Shown here: piece by piece, positions 20,950-31,287 of the stretch
How positions within the stretch are numbered: the stretch's first letter is position 1
Layout of the letters: each line of letters starts with the position of its first letter
NCBI GenBank assembly: GCA_900642245.1
Contig: CAAAJI010000340.1
Location: 1-31,287, forward strand
Source of the DNA: Fragilaria radians
Taxonomy: Eukaryota > Bacillariophyta > Fragilariophyceae > Fragilariales > Fragilariaceae
Reading direction: 5' to 3'
Length of the DNA stretch: 31,287 bases
Notes under the pieces: generated by a model
Told to the model about the DNA's origin: nothing
The model's input: only the letters and a program-made list of their open reading frames with translations
Databases searched by the model: none
Made by a program: the position numbers and the translations under genes

Positions 20950-22768
20950 ATATATATTGGCTCCTGACCTATACTTTGATTGCATTTCAGTGTCAATCTT
21001 GTCTACATTGTCAGGTCTTACAATCTTGAATTGCGTTGTACCAGGGGTTCCATAATTACATACATTTGCAACTTTTTCTCCAAATTTATCAATCAGACTT
21101 TTAATTAGATGTGGTTGCATGACATAAGTTGTAAGTTGCTTGATTGATCTAACTTCAGTAGTCAGTAAGGTTGTCTTCAATCCTTAAAGCAAAATCACGG
21201 CAATTAATCATGTCTTTGATCCCTTCTTTGCTTCCCATGACAAGGCAGTTGTCAACATACACAGCAACCATGACAATTCCGAATTTAGAGTGTTTTATCC
21301 CCCAAACAAGGGCCAACAGGGCTTCTCAGGAAACCACAACCTTTCAGTGACAATACAAGTTTATCATAAAACTCCATTGCTGATTGGACAAGACCATAAA
21401 TGGTTCTTTTTAAAATCAAACATTCGTTTTCACTTGCTTCCATGCCGTTGGTACCTCCATAAAGATTGTCTCCTTAAGGTCACCATGTAGAAAAGCCTTT
21501 TCAATATCAATCACTTTTCCGATTAAATTCCAGGTTAACATTATGACAATAAGAATTCGGAATTTCTCATCATTGATAACAGGCGCCTGCCTTTCCTGAA
21601 AATCTACTCCAGGAATCTGTATGCTTCTAACCGAGCTCGAAATATTCCGTTTCGTTTCCTTTCGTTTTAAATATTCTCTTATTTTTGATACAGCGATACG
21701 GTTCCGTCCGTTGGGAATCTCCGACTTCTCAAATTTTTCCCAAACTCCTTTGGCTTCATTTCTTTGATTTTTTTCAAAATTGAACAGCGCCACTTCATTT
21801 TCTTGTCAACATCAGGGCAATGGTATGCTTCCTTGAAGCATTCTTGACAAGATCAACCATATTAAATGCAAAATCAGCTCTTTCTACAATCATTTCCCTA
21901 TCCCAATTTTGCATTTCGAGGAATTTTGACGGATCGGGATTAAACCAGCTTTTCAACTTTGAAGTTTGCTTTAAAGCTTTGTTTTGCTTTCTGATTTGAG
22001 CGTCATCAAGAGTTGCATCCTCTGGGTTAGCTAAATCACTAGCATCTTCTGTTGTAGCTCTGTATTGGAAGTGTCTTCAGTGTCTTGAGGCTGAATGTTG
22101 TTGATATTTGATTTATTCCAATTTGCATAACTCAAATTAAGCCAAACCAAATCTCTGGACTTTATGATTAGTTTGGTCTTAATATTGAACATCCTGTAAA
22201 CATCATTTGCATGATTGTCAGGATATCCAACAAATAAACCAATAGTTCCTCTGTCATTTAATTTTTCCTGAATTGTTTTCTTAGTCGTCACGACACACAT
22301 TTCACCGAAGGTTCTTAAATTCTTAAAGCCTTTGAACTGAATGTTGTACATCAGTTGTAATGGTGATTGTTGTGTCTCCTTGTTGACAATTCTATTCTCA
22401 TAGAATGATGCTGTAGATGCACAATCTGCCCAAAGTCCATGTCAAATTTCATCCACAATTCCCAAGTCATTGAACATTGCCCGGATTCTTCCATAGAGGG
22501 TTTGGAGCATTCTCTCCACCTTGCCATTTCTTTGAAGGGTTCTTGGACCACTAAATTCAAACTGCAACCCAAGATGTTGTTGCTTACAGGCTTTTTCAAG
22601 TACAAAATTTTCTCCAGAATCATCCAACCTTAGAAACTTCACAGTCTTCTTCAAGTCACTTAACTCATCAATTAATTCAATTAGCTTGTTCTTCAAGTCA
22701 CGTTTCCGATTCAGAAAGCAAATCTCACTCCAGGTCGGCCATTGCAAAATTTGAATTCTTTCTTCCAT
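20950..22768 (-). mobile_element. Copia element B: gag start fused to integrase and RT, lacks RNase H
   Basis: Read on minus. A gag N-terminal scrap, LQWPTWSE (about 22745-22725), runs directly into integrase (KFLRLDDSGENFVLEKACK, RTLQRNGKVERMLQTLYGRI), so most of gag, protease and the integrase N terminus are deleted. The integrase C-terminal region follows with GLFVGYPDNHANDVYRMFN and SRDLVWLN (22350-22130). RT carries DIEKAFLHGDLKETIFMEV (about 21495-21440). The catalytic box is VYVDNCLVMG with the second Asp changed to Asn (21248-21259). The RT thumb reads MQPHLIKSLIDKFGEKV to SKYRSGAN. The element ends abruptly near 20950 before RNase H, against the plus-strand copia piece. Several stops are present. 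Confidence 0.9.
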
Positions 22769-22849
22769 GTATTGCTAAATCAATTGCTGAACCAACTGTG
22801 GATATAACTCTACCCCAAGCTAAGTGAATATTGGTGATGTAATCCAATA
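22745..22849 (-). repeat. LTR copy shared by copia elements B and C
   Basis: About 104 bp aligned to 26513-26616 with six substitutions and one indel by eye (about 94 percent identical). It lies immediately after the pol end and purine tract of element C and immediately before the gag scrap of element B, so it acts as the 3' LTR of C and the 5' LTR of B. The LTR start reads TATTGGATTACATCACC on minus (canonical TG changed to TA). The LTR 3' part appears deleted at the junction with gag. Confidence 0.8.
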
Positions 22850-22868
22850 CCCTTCCTATCTCCAATAT

Positions 22869-25800
22869 TCAATGGTTTGATTTATACTTTCCTAAGAACC
22901 TTTTCCTATGCCCTTCATACATTTCTTTTCCAATGTTCTTTGTAAACATATCTGCCACATTTTCGTCAGACTTTACAAATATGATCTTGATAAACTTATC
23001 AGCCACATGCTCACGCACAAAATGAGATCTTGTGTCAATATGCCTAGTGCGCACGCCTGAACTTGAATTTTCAGCCACAAAAATTGCGCCAATATTATTG
23101 CACCTAACCATGATTGGAAGTTTTATTTGAACGCCCATTCCAGATAATAGATAATAGATAAATATAATTTCATAGCTTCTGACATGGCAACGTATTCTGC
23201 TTCGCAACTGGATAGTGTCACACCTTTTTGGAATTATGACCTCCAACAAATATGTGCACCAAGGAAGTAAATGACAAATCCTGTTAAGCTGATACGAGTA
23301 TCAGGATCGCCTGCCCAATCACTATCACTATATTATGCCATATCCCATTCTTCATTTTCTAATTTGATAACTCGTAGCATTTCCTTATATGCAGCTAAAT
23401 TTGCCCCATCCATGCACTTAGATAGCTCACGTACAACATTTGCAATATCTGGTCTTGAATATTTGATGAGGTAAAGAAACATTCCCACTTCAGAAAGGCA
23501 GCTTGACTGCTTATTCATTTTGATGGTTTCAACTACATCATTTGATTTGACAACTTTAAGCCTGGGTGTCCCAGGGGTAGCATGATAACTTAGATTGTTA
23601 ACCTCTTCTCCAAACCTATCTTCCAATTCTTTCAATAAACGAGGTTTCATGACCAAAACTTCCGAATTCTCTTCGTTCATCATCACTTTGCAGCTCAAAT
23701 AATCAGGCAAGAACTCTTCAAGCTTTAAACCAAAACCATAGCCTTTGAGTCCCTTGATAAACTTCTAAATGTCTTGACCACACCCAATCACCATGCAATC
23801 ATCAACATATATTCCAACCAAAACTATTCCATTTTCCCTAAAATTAGCGAATAAACATGTATCAACGGAGTTTTCTTTAAAACCACATTCCTTTAACGCC
23901 AAACCTAGTTTCTTGTTGAACTTCTGAGCACTTTGAACAACCCGTAAAATGTTTTCTTCAAAGAAAGGGACTCTGTTTGCTTATCACCTTCTAATCCATC
24001 AAGCAAATGCATGTAGATTTTCTCTTTGAGCTCACCATGCAGGAAAGTCGTTTCAATGTCAACAATTTTCCCTTTTAAATTCCAAATCAACATGATATAA
24101 ACAAATTTCGGAGGTTGCATCATTCATAACTGGAGCAAAACTCTCCTGAAAGTCAATTCCAGGGACTTGGCTATACCCACATGCAACAAGTTGTGCCCGA
24201 AATATTCAATTCCATTTAATTTTGAATATCCATTTATTTTTTCACACATCATGATACTAGGCACCTCTTATGTCTCAATATTCTTGTAGATATCTTTATC
24301 CTCAATTTCCTTCAATTCTCTCTGAATAGCCTCCCTCCATTTTGCTCTTTCCTCAAGATTTGGATTGTTATATGCTTTATCAAACGAATCAGGCTCTTTC
24401 GGTTTTCTTGTCACATTCAAGGCAAGATTGGCTCTATCAAGGAAAAACTCCCTTCCTGGTTGATTATTCTCCACAAATCTCCCTGGATCAGGGTTAAACC
24501 AGCTATTTAACTTGGATACTTCCCTATTTGCTTTGTCTAACTTCTTCTTATCAAGTCCTTAAACTTCATCATATACTTCAATATCCTTCTGTATTTCTTC
24601 TTCATTGTCTGAATGATCGATTTTGTCGATCTTTACTCCATTTTAGCTTTAGTCCAAGTTCCAAACAAATTTCCAAGCCAAATTACATCTCTTGATTTCA
24701 TGATTGGCTCAGTTTTTGGGTTCAGAAATCTGTAGATATCTGATGCATGGTCAACAACATATCCAACAAACATGCAAGTGGTCCCTTTGTCTGCCAACTT
24801 TGATTGGATCTTGTCTTTTGTGTGATGACACACATCTCTCCAAATTTTCTGACTTTCACTAGCTTCTTTGAAAGTCAATTAAACATTAAATTATTAGGAT
24901 CCTTTTTGCTTTCTTTATCCACAATTAAATTCTCATAATATGTAGCAGGAGAGACACATTCAGCCCATACTCCTTCACGAAAATCTCCATCTACTCCAGC
25001 ATCACTAAGCATCGCTCTGATTCTACCGTACAAGGTCTGAAACTTTCGTTCCACTTCACCATTTCTTTGCGGAGTATGAGGTCCACTATATTCAAACTTG
25101 ATGCATAATTTTTCATGCTTGCATGCCTTCTCCAATGCATAATTTTCACCGGCATCATCGAATCTTAAAATTTTGACAAAAATGTCATCGTTTCTTAATT
25201 CTTGAATCAAACCAATAACATAACTTGATAGTTCATCCTTTCTTAAAAAAAATAGATCCAGCAATATCCGGAGAAATCATTCACAATAAGAGCCCAAAAT
25301 TTGCTCCTCCAAAGCTCTTGCCTTTAATGGGTGGAGCATTTTTCTGTCTGGCCTTACCAATTGCACAAGGCTCCACATAACACTGTAATTTTCCAACCTT
25401 TTCTGCTATCCTTGCACCAGCATTCCCCACTGTTATCTCCTTGGAAACTATATTGTAGTCAAATACACCTTTTATCATCATTGCAGTAATGACTTGACGC
25501 GCCACTATTGCCGATCCAAATCTCCTTGTCAAGATTTTTATAATTTTCAATCGAAGTGAAAGCCACATCCGTCATTGTTGAGGCAAAACCATTTCTCAAT
25601 CCCGAAAAATTATTTTCACCTTGAATCTGTTTTTCCTCATTAATTTAAAGCAATTTGCTTTTATGTGTCCAGGTTTCTTACAGTAGTTGCAAATAACTGC
25701 AGTTTTCATCTCCTCAACTTGCATTGACTTATACTGACTTGCTTTGTGCCCCCCCCCCCCCCATAATTGCAACATTTTCCTTTGAAATGCCCCATAAACA

Positions 25801-26345
25801 AAGCCTTTTTGTGTATAGAACGTTTGGATTTTGCAGAATCAGTTTTAGATGTCATCCTTTCAAATCTCAGAGTCAGCTCTTCCTTTAATTCTTCTATAGT
25901 TAAAAGGTTGTTTACATCAATATGCGTGTTTCCAAAAGAAGCATCTGCAACTTGTATTCTTCCGTCAAACTGTCCCATCACTTCTTCATCCTTATTCAAC
26001 TTGCTTTCTCTAAATACTCTTTCTGTTTTAGCCACCAACGGTTTAGTGATTGGATCATACTTCTTTTTCAACTTTTCCCATGCCAATGCAGCATTACCAT
26101 CTTCATACTCCTTGGTTTTGCAACCCTTGGCAATCCCAAAGGCAATCTTTCCAGCACTACTGGTGGCATCAATTGAAAGAATCAACTCCAAAAAAGTCAT
26201 CTCATTCAAATCACATATTGCCATCATATGCTTTCCTTCCAGTATTTTTTCATTCATAAGGGTCTTGGGTCCTTCTCACTCCAAGTAGGCCAATCTTCTT
26301 GCTTCCCGGAAAATTTCAACACATAAATTGTACTGAAATCTGTCA
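22869..26345 (-). mobile_element. Copia element C: near full-length degraded gag-pol
   Basis: Read on minus. Gag begins near 26345 (DFSTIYVLKFSGKQEDWPTWSE), shifts frame, then is open 26257-25706. A first zinc knuckle is ruined by a 14-G run, and a CX2CX4HX4C knuckle (CNYCKKPGHIKANC) lies at 25650-25691. The protease reads WIGNSGASSH, with catalytic Asp changed to Asn (25501-25512). The zinc-binding part of integrase is missing: VGKLQCYVEPCAIGKARQKN joins protease to the integrase core. Integrase continues with ILRFDDAGEN and QRNGEVERKFQTLYGRIRAM. RT has VDIETTFLHGELKEKIY and an intact IYVDDCMVIG (about 23798-23809). RNase H has an internal deletion after MLRVIKL and ends VADMFTKNIGKEMYEGHRKRF at 22869. 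Stops and frameshifts make it nonautonomous. Confidence 0.95.
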
Positions 26346-26512
26346 TCTTCAAGACGCAACTAAACCAAGCTTAAATTAAAAGCCTTTAACTTAACAAAAG
26401 CAACAATAAGAACAAAAGAAGAAGACTCCAAATGCATACCTTACGTTTAAACGTGTTAGATAACCTCTTCAACACTAAATTGTGATCACTAAAATATTGA
26501 TTAAAACTATTG

Positions 26513-26616
26513 CTAAATTTGAATCTTTCTTTCATGTATTGCTAAATCAATTGCTAAACCAACTGTGGATATAATTCTACCCCAAACTAAGTGAATATTG
26601 GTGATGTAATCCACTA
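26513..26616 (-). repeat. 5' LTR of copia element C
   Basis: Matches 22745-22849 (about 94 percent by eye). The homology stops at 26616 on the outer side, giving the element boundary. Between it and the gag start (26345-26512) lies a presumed LTR remainder and leader; no convincing tRNA primer-binding site was recognised. Confidence 0.8.
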
Positions 26617-27479
26617 TCTGTGTGGAGTGCCACTTCTTGTGCCAAATCTCATTTCAAATACGATACTTATCTAAATCTTCACGATATCGTCTGTTTTCCA
26701 CTCTCTCTTGGTTTTAATTTATGCTTAATCCCTCTTCTTTTACTATATTGGAAACTCCCGATTTCGCAATCAAACGATTTCCTTCTTTCCTTTTACTCTT
26801 CACAAGGCTCTATATTTGGCTTTTACCTTTACCCTTATCAGACCTAAATCTCCATTCCCTTTTTCCTTTTCTAGAATATCCACTGCATTTAAAGCAACAA
26901 CAAGTCGAGGCAAATTCACGGACTTCTTGACTCAAAATTCTTGCTTTGAAGGATTTCCAATTCCATAACCATCCTTCTAGATTTTTCTTTACCTCATTCA
27001 ATGTATTCTACATAGCTTCATTTCTTACATAGCTTCATTTCTTGAAATGTGGGTTCGTGACTAGTAACCTTCAAAAATCTCATCTTTTCTACAATTGAGA
27101 AACACAAATCATGATCATAAGGCCAATTCACTCTTTCTTTTATGAGCTTCATAGTTGAATACGAGATCACTACCCAGCAACCTTTTTTGTATTCCCTGAG
27201 CTTGGCGTGTAAGGTGAAGTTAATTTTCTCAGACTCTCTTTCTCAAAGTTTTCGAATTGTCTAAGCCTAATGAATAAGCAAAGACGATTTCTTCAATACC
27301 ATTCCTGCTACCAAATAATCAATCCTCACTTTCAGCACTGGTAGCGCATGAAAATTCCTTACGTGCGTATGTCTCCTGACGTGTTTCGTGTATGTGGAAG
27401 TGCTTTTCTTCGAGCGAATGACCTTGATTCTTGGAATCCCATCTTCCATCTGCCAAGCCAGTTGATGCATTGTTAGACA
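26617..27479. other. Unassigned sequence between copia relics
   Basis: No gene recognised. A minus frame at 26810-27001 has a Cys cluster (CCCFKCSGYSRKGKRE) loosely resembling a gag tail, and another minus frame near 27060-27230 is open for about 60 codons; neither can be assigned. A perfect 17-bp tandem duplication of TACATAGCTTCATTTCT lies at 27009-27042. Confidence 0.4.
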
Positions 27480-27846
27480 AGAAAAGCATCAACATCGTCA
27501 CTTTCTATCATGATTAAAAGCTTGACTTCGGTGAAAACACAAATGAATCCAATAACGCTTAGGACAGCAGCAAGTCCTTTACAAAACTCTCTAGCACTTT
27601 GTATCTGACGCTTGTATTTAAGCACATAAATTAATTTGCAATAAGCAAAATTCAGAACCTCACATCATTCATTGCTAGAGTAAAGCCTTCAATGAAAACA
27701 ATGCCAGGAAATTGACTGTAATTACATGCAATGAATCTGATTCAAAAGAGTCCAAGTTTTTTTAAATTTCCGTGTACATGGGATGCTTCCCAAACGTCAA
27801 TATTATTATTGCCTTTTATCTCTTTTTTCGTTGCCTCCCTCCATTT
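27480..27846 (-). mobile_element. Ty1/copia RT relic D
   Basis: Minus strand reads KWREATKKEIKGNNNIDVW (27846-27788), then ACNYSQFPGIVFIEGFTLAM with NDVRF (about 27735-27650), corresponding to the copia RT start (KWxEAxxxE) and the CGYSQVPGVDFxExFAPVxNDVTF block. After a deletion removing the HGD block it continues as QSAREFCKGLAAVLSVIGF (about 27600-27550). The YVDD box is not recognisable. Stops and frameshifts are present. Same lineage as elements A to C. Confidence 0.72.
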
Positions 27847-28774
27847 ATTTCTTTACATTGGATCATCACAATTCTATGATTCTTCCAATGTTGAAGGTTC
27901 CTAGGCAACATTTGCCTATTCAAGGAGTAATTCACATTCCATGGGTACTGATGTCCTGTGACAATAAGATAAAAAAATCGTAGCTGAGGTTGCTTTCGTA
28001 ATTTTGATTACCATTACTTTTGCATTCAGGAGCAATATTTTAAGAAAAGAGCAACCCAAAGACTAAAGTTGAAATACAAGTTGCGTCTACCAAATAAAAT
28101 CAATTTTTTAAAATTCTATAGCCCTGATGGATTATCCTAATTAAATGCATTAAATTATGATTAAACGTGAAGGGATTACAGAATTCACATTTAACCCTGA
28201 CTACCGAGTTCATGAATCTTCTGATCATATAATCTCCTAATGCATCCATTTCGATTCAATAAATCCTCTTTCACTTATTACACAAAAGCTGATCATTGCG
28301 GTGGATTCTAACGGTGAAAAAGATTCAAATGGGATTCTAATCGTCAACAAGATTCAAGTTCGTCAACAAGATTCAAGTGAGATTCTGATCGTGAAAATGG
28401 AATCTGTGAGTATCCTTCACATTCGAAAGATTCAATCGGAATTACAGATTGTGGTCGTGATAATCATTAGACAAACATTCTAGTCCTATTTGGGAATCCA
28501 TGATCAATTTGTCTATAAGATTATGATTTAATCCACGTGACTAATTTTAACCGATAACATGGCTCGACATTCGAAGCTGATTGTCATCTTGAAGTCGTAT
28601 ACTTGTAAGACAACATACAAAATGAAAATGCATTAAAGAAAACTTGTAATTAGCGAAATGAATCCTTCCTGATAAGAAGAATCTTTATTTCCTCATTTAC
28701 TAATGAATCTACCGAAGTTGGCTAGAGCATGTACTCTCGATTTTACAATTTGAAAAATTAGCATCCAATTCACC
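27847..28774. other. Intergenic upstream of the nuclease gene
   Basis: No gene recognised. Contains a perfect 19-bp tandem duplication, TCGTCAACAAGATTCAAGT, at 28341-28359 and 28360-28378, within a patch of looser GATTC-containing repeats (about 28310-28440). The final 100-200 bp should hold the promoter of the downstream gene. Confidence 0.45.
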
Positions 28775-31287
28775 ATGAAACGAATCAAAGCTATCATTGC
28801 AACCTTGATAATCTTCTCTACGACGATTGTATCTGCCCAAGATCTCATCATCAGCGAGTACGTGGAAGGATCTAGTAACAACAAAGCACTTGAGTTTTGT
28901 AATCCATCATCTGCGGCAGTCAACTTGGTGACAGAAAGTTATGTCATACAGTTATACAATAATAATAGCACAAGTCCAACAAGCACCATCACTTTAACTG
29001 GTACAGTTCCATCTGGTGGATCCTTTGTTCTTTCACATTCATCTGCTGGATCTGCTATCCTCTCAATTGCAGACCAAACTTCGGGAAGTCTTTCTTTCAA
29101 TGGTGATGATGTAGTGGTTCTTCGCAAGGGAGGAGCCACTGGGATGATTGTAGATTCCATTGGAAGAATTGGAAGTCAGCCCAATGTTCTTGCTGACATT
29201 ACTCTTCAAAAGAAATCCTGTGATCTCAGAGATACTAACACAAATGATGTGTTTGATTGGACTATCTTGTACAATTCCTTTGCTGTAGACACATTTGTAA
29301 ATCTGAAAATTTGCCCTACCTCCTGCTCATTGTTGACCTTAGTTCCTACTATTGCTCCAACATCAGGAGCAACGCTACAACTAACAAGTGTACCAACAGT
29401 TGCTTTGCCACCTGATCCAACTATGCTGCCAACAGTCCCTCCAACACTGGCACCCACTAGCTTACAAACAGTAGCACCTACCATTCCTCTGATTGATGGA
29501 ATTGTAAGTCATGGATTAGCTTCAGTGCATATCTTGTCAAAAACTGACTAACATATCTACTTTCATGCAAACAATAAATATTTTTAGACTCGTATTCATG
29601 TTGTTCAGGGCAATGGTGCAACTTCTCCTCTTGTGGGCCAAATGGTCAAGATTCAAGGCATTGTTATTGGTGACTTTCAAGCAGGAGATGTAGATAATAA
29701 GCGAACTCTGTCTGGCTTTTTTGTCCAAGAAGTGGACAGTATGGTAGATTCTGATCCATTGACATCGGAAGGAATTTTTGTTTTTCAAGGTTCGTCTTCA
29801 ACTAAAGCTGTTGCTCTTGGAGATGATGTACAGGTTACTGGTGTTGTTGATGAGTATTTTGGTGAAACACAACTTAAAACAATTTCATCAATTATTGTTG
29901 TATCAAGTGGGAACACCTTACCCTCTGCTGCTCAGGTAGTTCTACCTACATCTGGGATGACAATCAATCAAGATGGCAATGTTCAACCCAACCTGGAACA
30001 ATATGAGGGTATGCTTGTTATATTTCCACAATTGCTCACTGTCACAGAGCAGTTTCAGCTTGATCGCTTCAATGAGATTAAATTGGTGCAAGGACAGCGC
30101 CCGTTCTCCTTTACCCAAACTAATTCTCCAAATGTTACTGGATATAGCTCATTCCTTGACAAAGTAGGATCCAGAACAATCACTTACGATGATGGGCTGA
30201 GTTTACAAAACCAAAATATAAATAACTTGGATGGTTTTGGTCCAACATACAACACAGCTAATGCTATCCGGATGGGGGATACAATCACAAATCTCAAAGG
30301 TGTCTTGTCCTATCAGTGGGCTGGAAACTCAGCCTCTGGATCAACTTGGCGAGTTAGAAGTGTAGAAGATGCCTCAAATTTATTTGTCAAAGCTAATCTA
30401 CGATCCTCCAGCTCTCCATCAGTGGGTGGAAGTCACAAGATTGTTTCCATGAATGTACTCAATTACTTCACAACACTTGCTGTAACCGGAGCAACAACAT
30501 TTGTTGGACAGAGTCCACGAGGTGCTAACACTCAAACTGAGCTTGATCGTCAGACAGCAAAGCTTGTCACATCAATCTTGAGTTTGAATGCAGATATCTT
30601 AGGTCTAGTGGAAATTGAGAATGACTTCCGTGAAGGAGTATCCTCCAATGCAGTGGCTTATCTTGTAAATCAACTGAATACTGCAATTGGTTCCATAAGA
30701 TATGACTGGGTTCGACCAGGTGTAGCATCTGTTGGAATGGATGCAATCTCATGTGCATTTATCTTCAACAAGGAAACAATCCAGTTGGAAGGATCAGCAA
30801 GAATTCTTGATTCAGCTACCTTTGTGAATGATATTAGCAGCTCGTCGCCAAGAAATCGTCCTGCTGTTGCACAAAGTTTCAGCAGCATGACAAGCACATG
30901 CGATGTCACTTCTTCTTGCATCACACTTGCTGTAAATCATTTCAAGTCAAAAGGATCAGCATGTGATTCTCCTGACCTCAACGATGGAGCAGGAAACTGT
31001 AAGTAAACATGTTAGACAGAAAACTTGCAAAACAAATTTGATACCTGAATATCTGATCACTTGTTCCTTTCATTTCTTTGCAGGCAATGATGTCCGTGTG
31101 AATGCTGCTAATCAATTGACATTATGGCTTAGTCAGCTTAGCACCTGTAATGCAATTGGTATTATTGGTGACTTAAATTCCTACGCACATGAAGGTCCAA
31201 TAGAGACATTGCAAGCAGCCGGCTACATCAACTTGGAAGATACTGATGCATACAGCTATGTGTTTGATGGAAACATAGGGACACTAG
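28775..31287 (+). CDS. Secreted ExeM/NucH-like extracellular nuclease (LTD + EEP), 3' truncated by window
   Basis: Three exons: 28775-29503, 29609-30998 and 31084 to the right edge, with GTAAGT...TTCAG and GTAAGT...TTTGCAG introns of 105 and 85 bp; both joins keep the frame. Residues 1-21 form a signal peptide (MKRIKAIIATLIIFSTTIVSA). A lamin-tail/LTD domain follows (DLIISEYVEGSSNNKALEF, SGSLSFNGDDVVVLRKGG; about 23-170), then a Pro/Thr linker with repeated PT motifs (about 190-238). Exon 2 opens with GNGATSPLVGQMVKIQGIV, typical of the OB-like region of ExeM-type nucleases. It then enters the endonuclease/exonuclease/phosphatase domain: IVSMNVLNYF, ADILGLVEIEND (metal-binding Glu), LAVNHFKSKG. 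Exon 3 adds GIIGDLNSYAHEGPI (catalytic Asp-Leu-Asn) and FDGNIGTL just before the expected DH. Likely degrades extracellular DNA or nucleotides, for example for phosphate. The architecture is best known from bacteria. Confidence 0.92.
29504..29608 (+). other. Nuclease intron 1
   Basis: Phase-0 intron, ATT|GTAAGT to TTGTTCAG|GGC. Reading through it reaches a stop at about 29549-29551. Removing it joins the PT linker to the GNGATSPLVGQ block expected in this family. Confidence 0.9.
30999..31083 (+). other. Nuclease intron 2
   Basis: Phase-1 intron, AACT|GTAAGT to TTTGCAG|GCAATG. The unspliced frame stops within it. Splicing gives GNCNDVRVNAANQLTLWL leading to the GDLNS motif. Confidence 0.92.

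Noticed and set aside
26810..27001. Possible gag zinc-knuckle fragment (CCCFKCSGYSRKGK) on minus
   Set aside because: The Cys/His spacing does not fit CX2CX4HX4C and no neighbouring gag sequence is legible.
1..31287. tRNA, rRNA, CRISPR array or complete new gene cassette
   Set aside because: No tRNA TpsiC-like or rRNA core motifs and no regularly spaced repeats were seen on either strand. The recognised host genes belong to unrelated known pathways, so no undescribed system is claimed.

Overview
The window looks like nuclear DNA of a photosynthetic stramenopile, most likely a diatom. This is inferred from four things: a phytoene synthase with an N-terminal presequence, short GT-AG introns (75 to 123 bp), a secreted protein with a PT-repeat linker, and many Ty1/copia relics resembling the diatom CoDi families. 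No prokaryotic operon, tRNA, rRNA or CRISPR array was recognised.

Left third (1-10.6 kb). This part carries most of the host genes: the 3' part of a Gly/Cys-rich protein gene (+); ribosomal protein eL42 (+), convergent with a probable RNase P/MRP subunit Rpp29/Pop4 (-); a two-exon phytoene synthase (-); and a membrane-anchored FkbM-type methyltransferase (-). Between them lie decayed copia fragments (1.3-1.7 kb and 5.35-6.1 kb), a pair of diverged direct repeats of about 350 bp (4.15-5.03 kb) and a small hairpin-bearing element.

Middle (10.6-15.5 kb). A gene-poor stretch holds another copia relic. It is followed by an intact zincless Fpg-type DNA glycosylase with a perfect TGACGTCA palindrome about 50 bp upstream of its start codon.

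Transposon graveyard (15.5-28 kb). One 5'-truncated copia element lies on +. A Helitron-like helicase tail, a Ty3/gypsy RNase H plus integrase fragment, and a copia RT piece of a second lineage are packed into about 1.8 kb. Two minus-strand copia elements are then joined head to tail through a single shared LTR, and a further copia RT relic follows. All carry stops, frameshifts or lost catalytic residues, so none looks autonomous.

Right edge (28.77 kb onward). A three-exon gene, cut by the window end, encodes a secreted ExeM/NucH-like nuclease: signal peptide, lamin-tail domain, PT-rich linker, then an endonuclease/exonuclease/phosphatase domain.

The host genes appear to be independent (translation, tRNA maturation, carotenoid synthesis, glycan or lipid modification, DNA repair, extracellular DNA degradation). 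I see no evidence of a coordinated new gene system. The most unusual content is the mosaic of nested and tandem retroelements and the short Helitron helicase relic.
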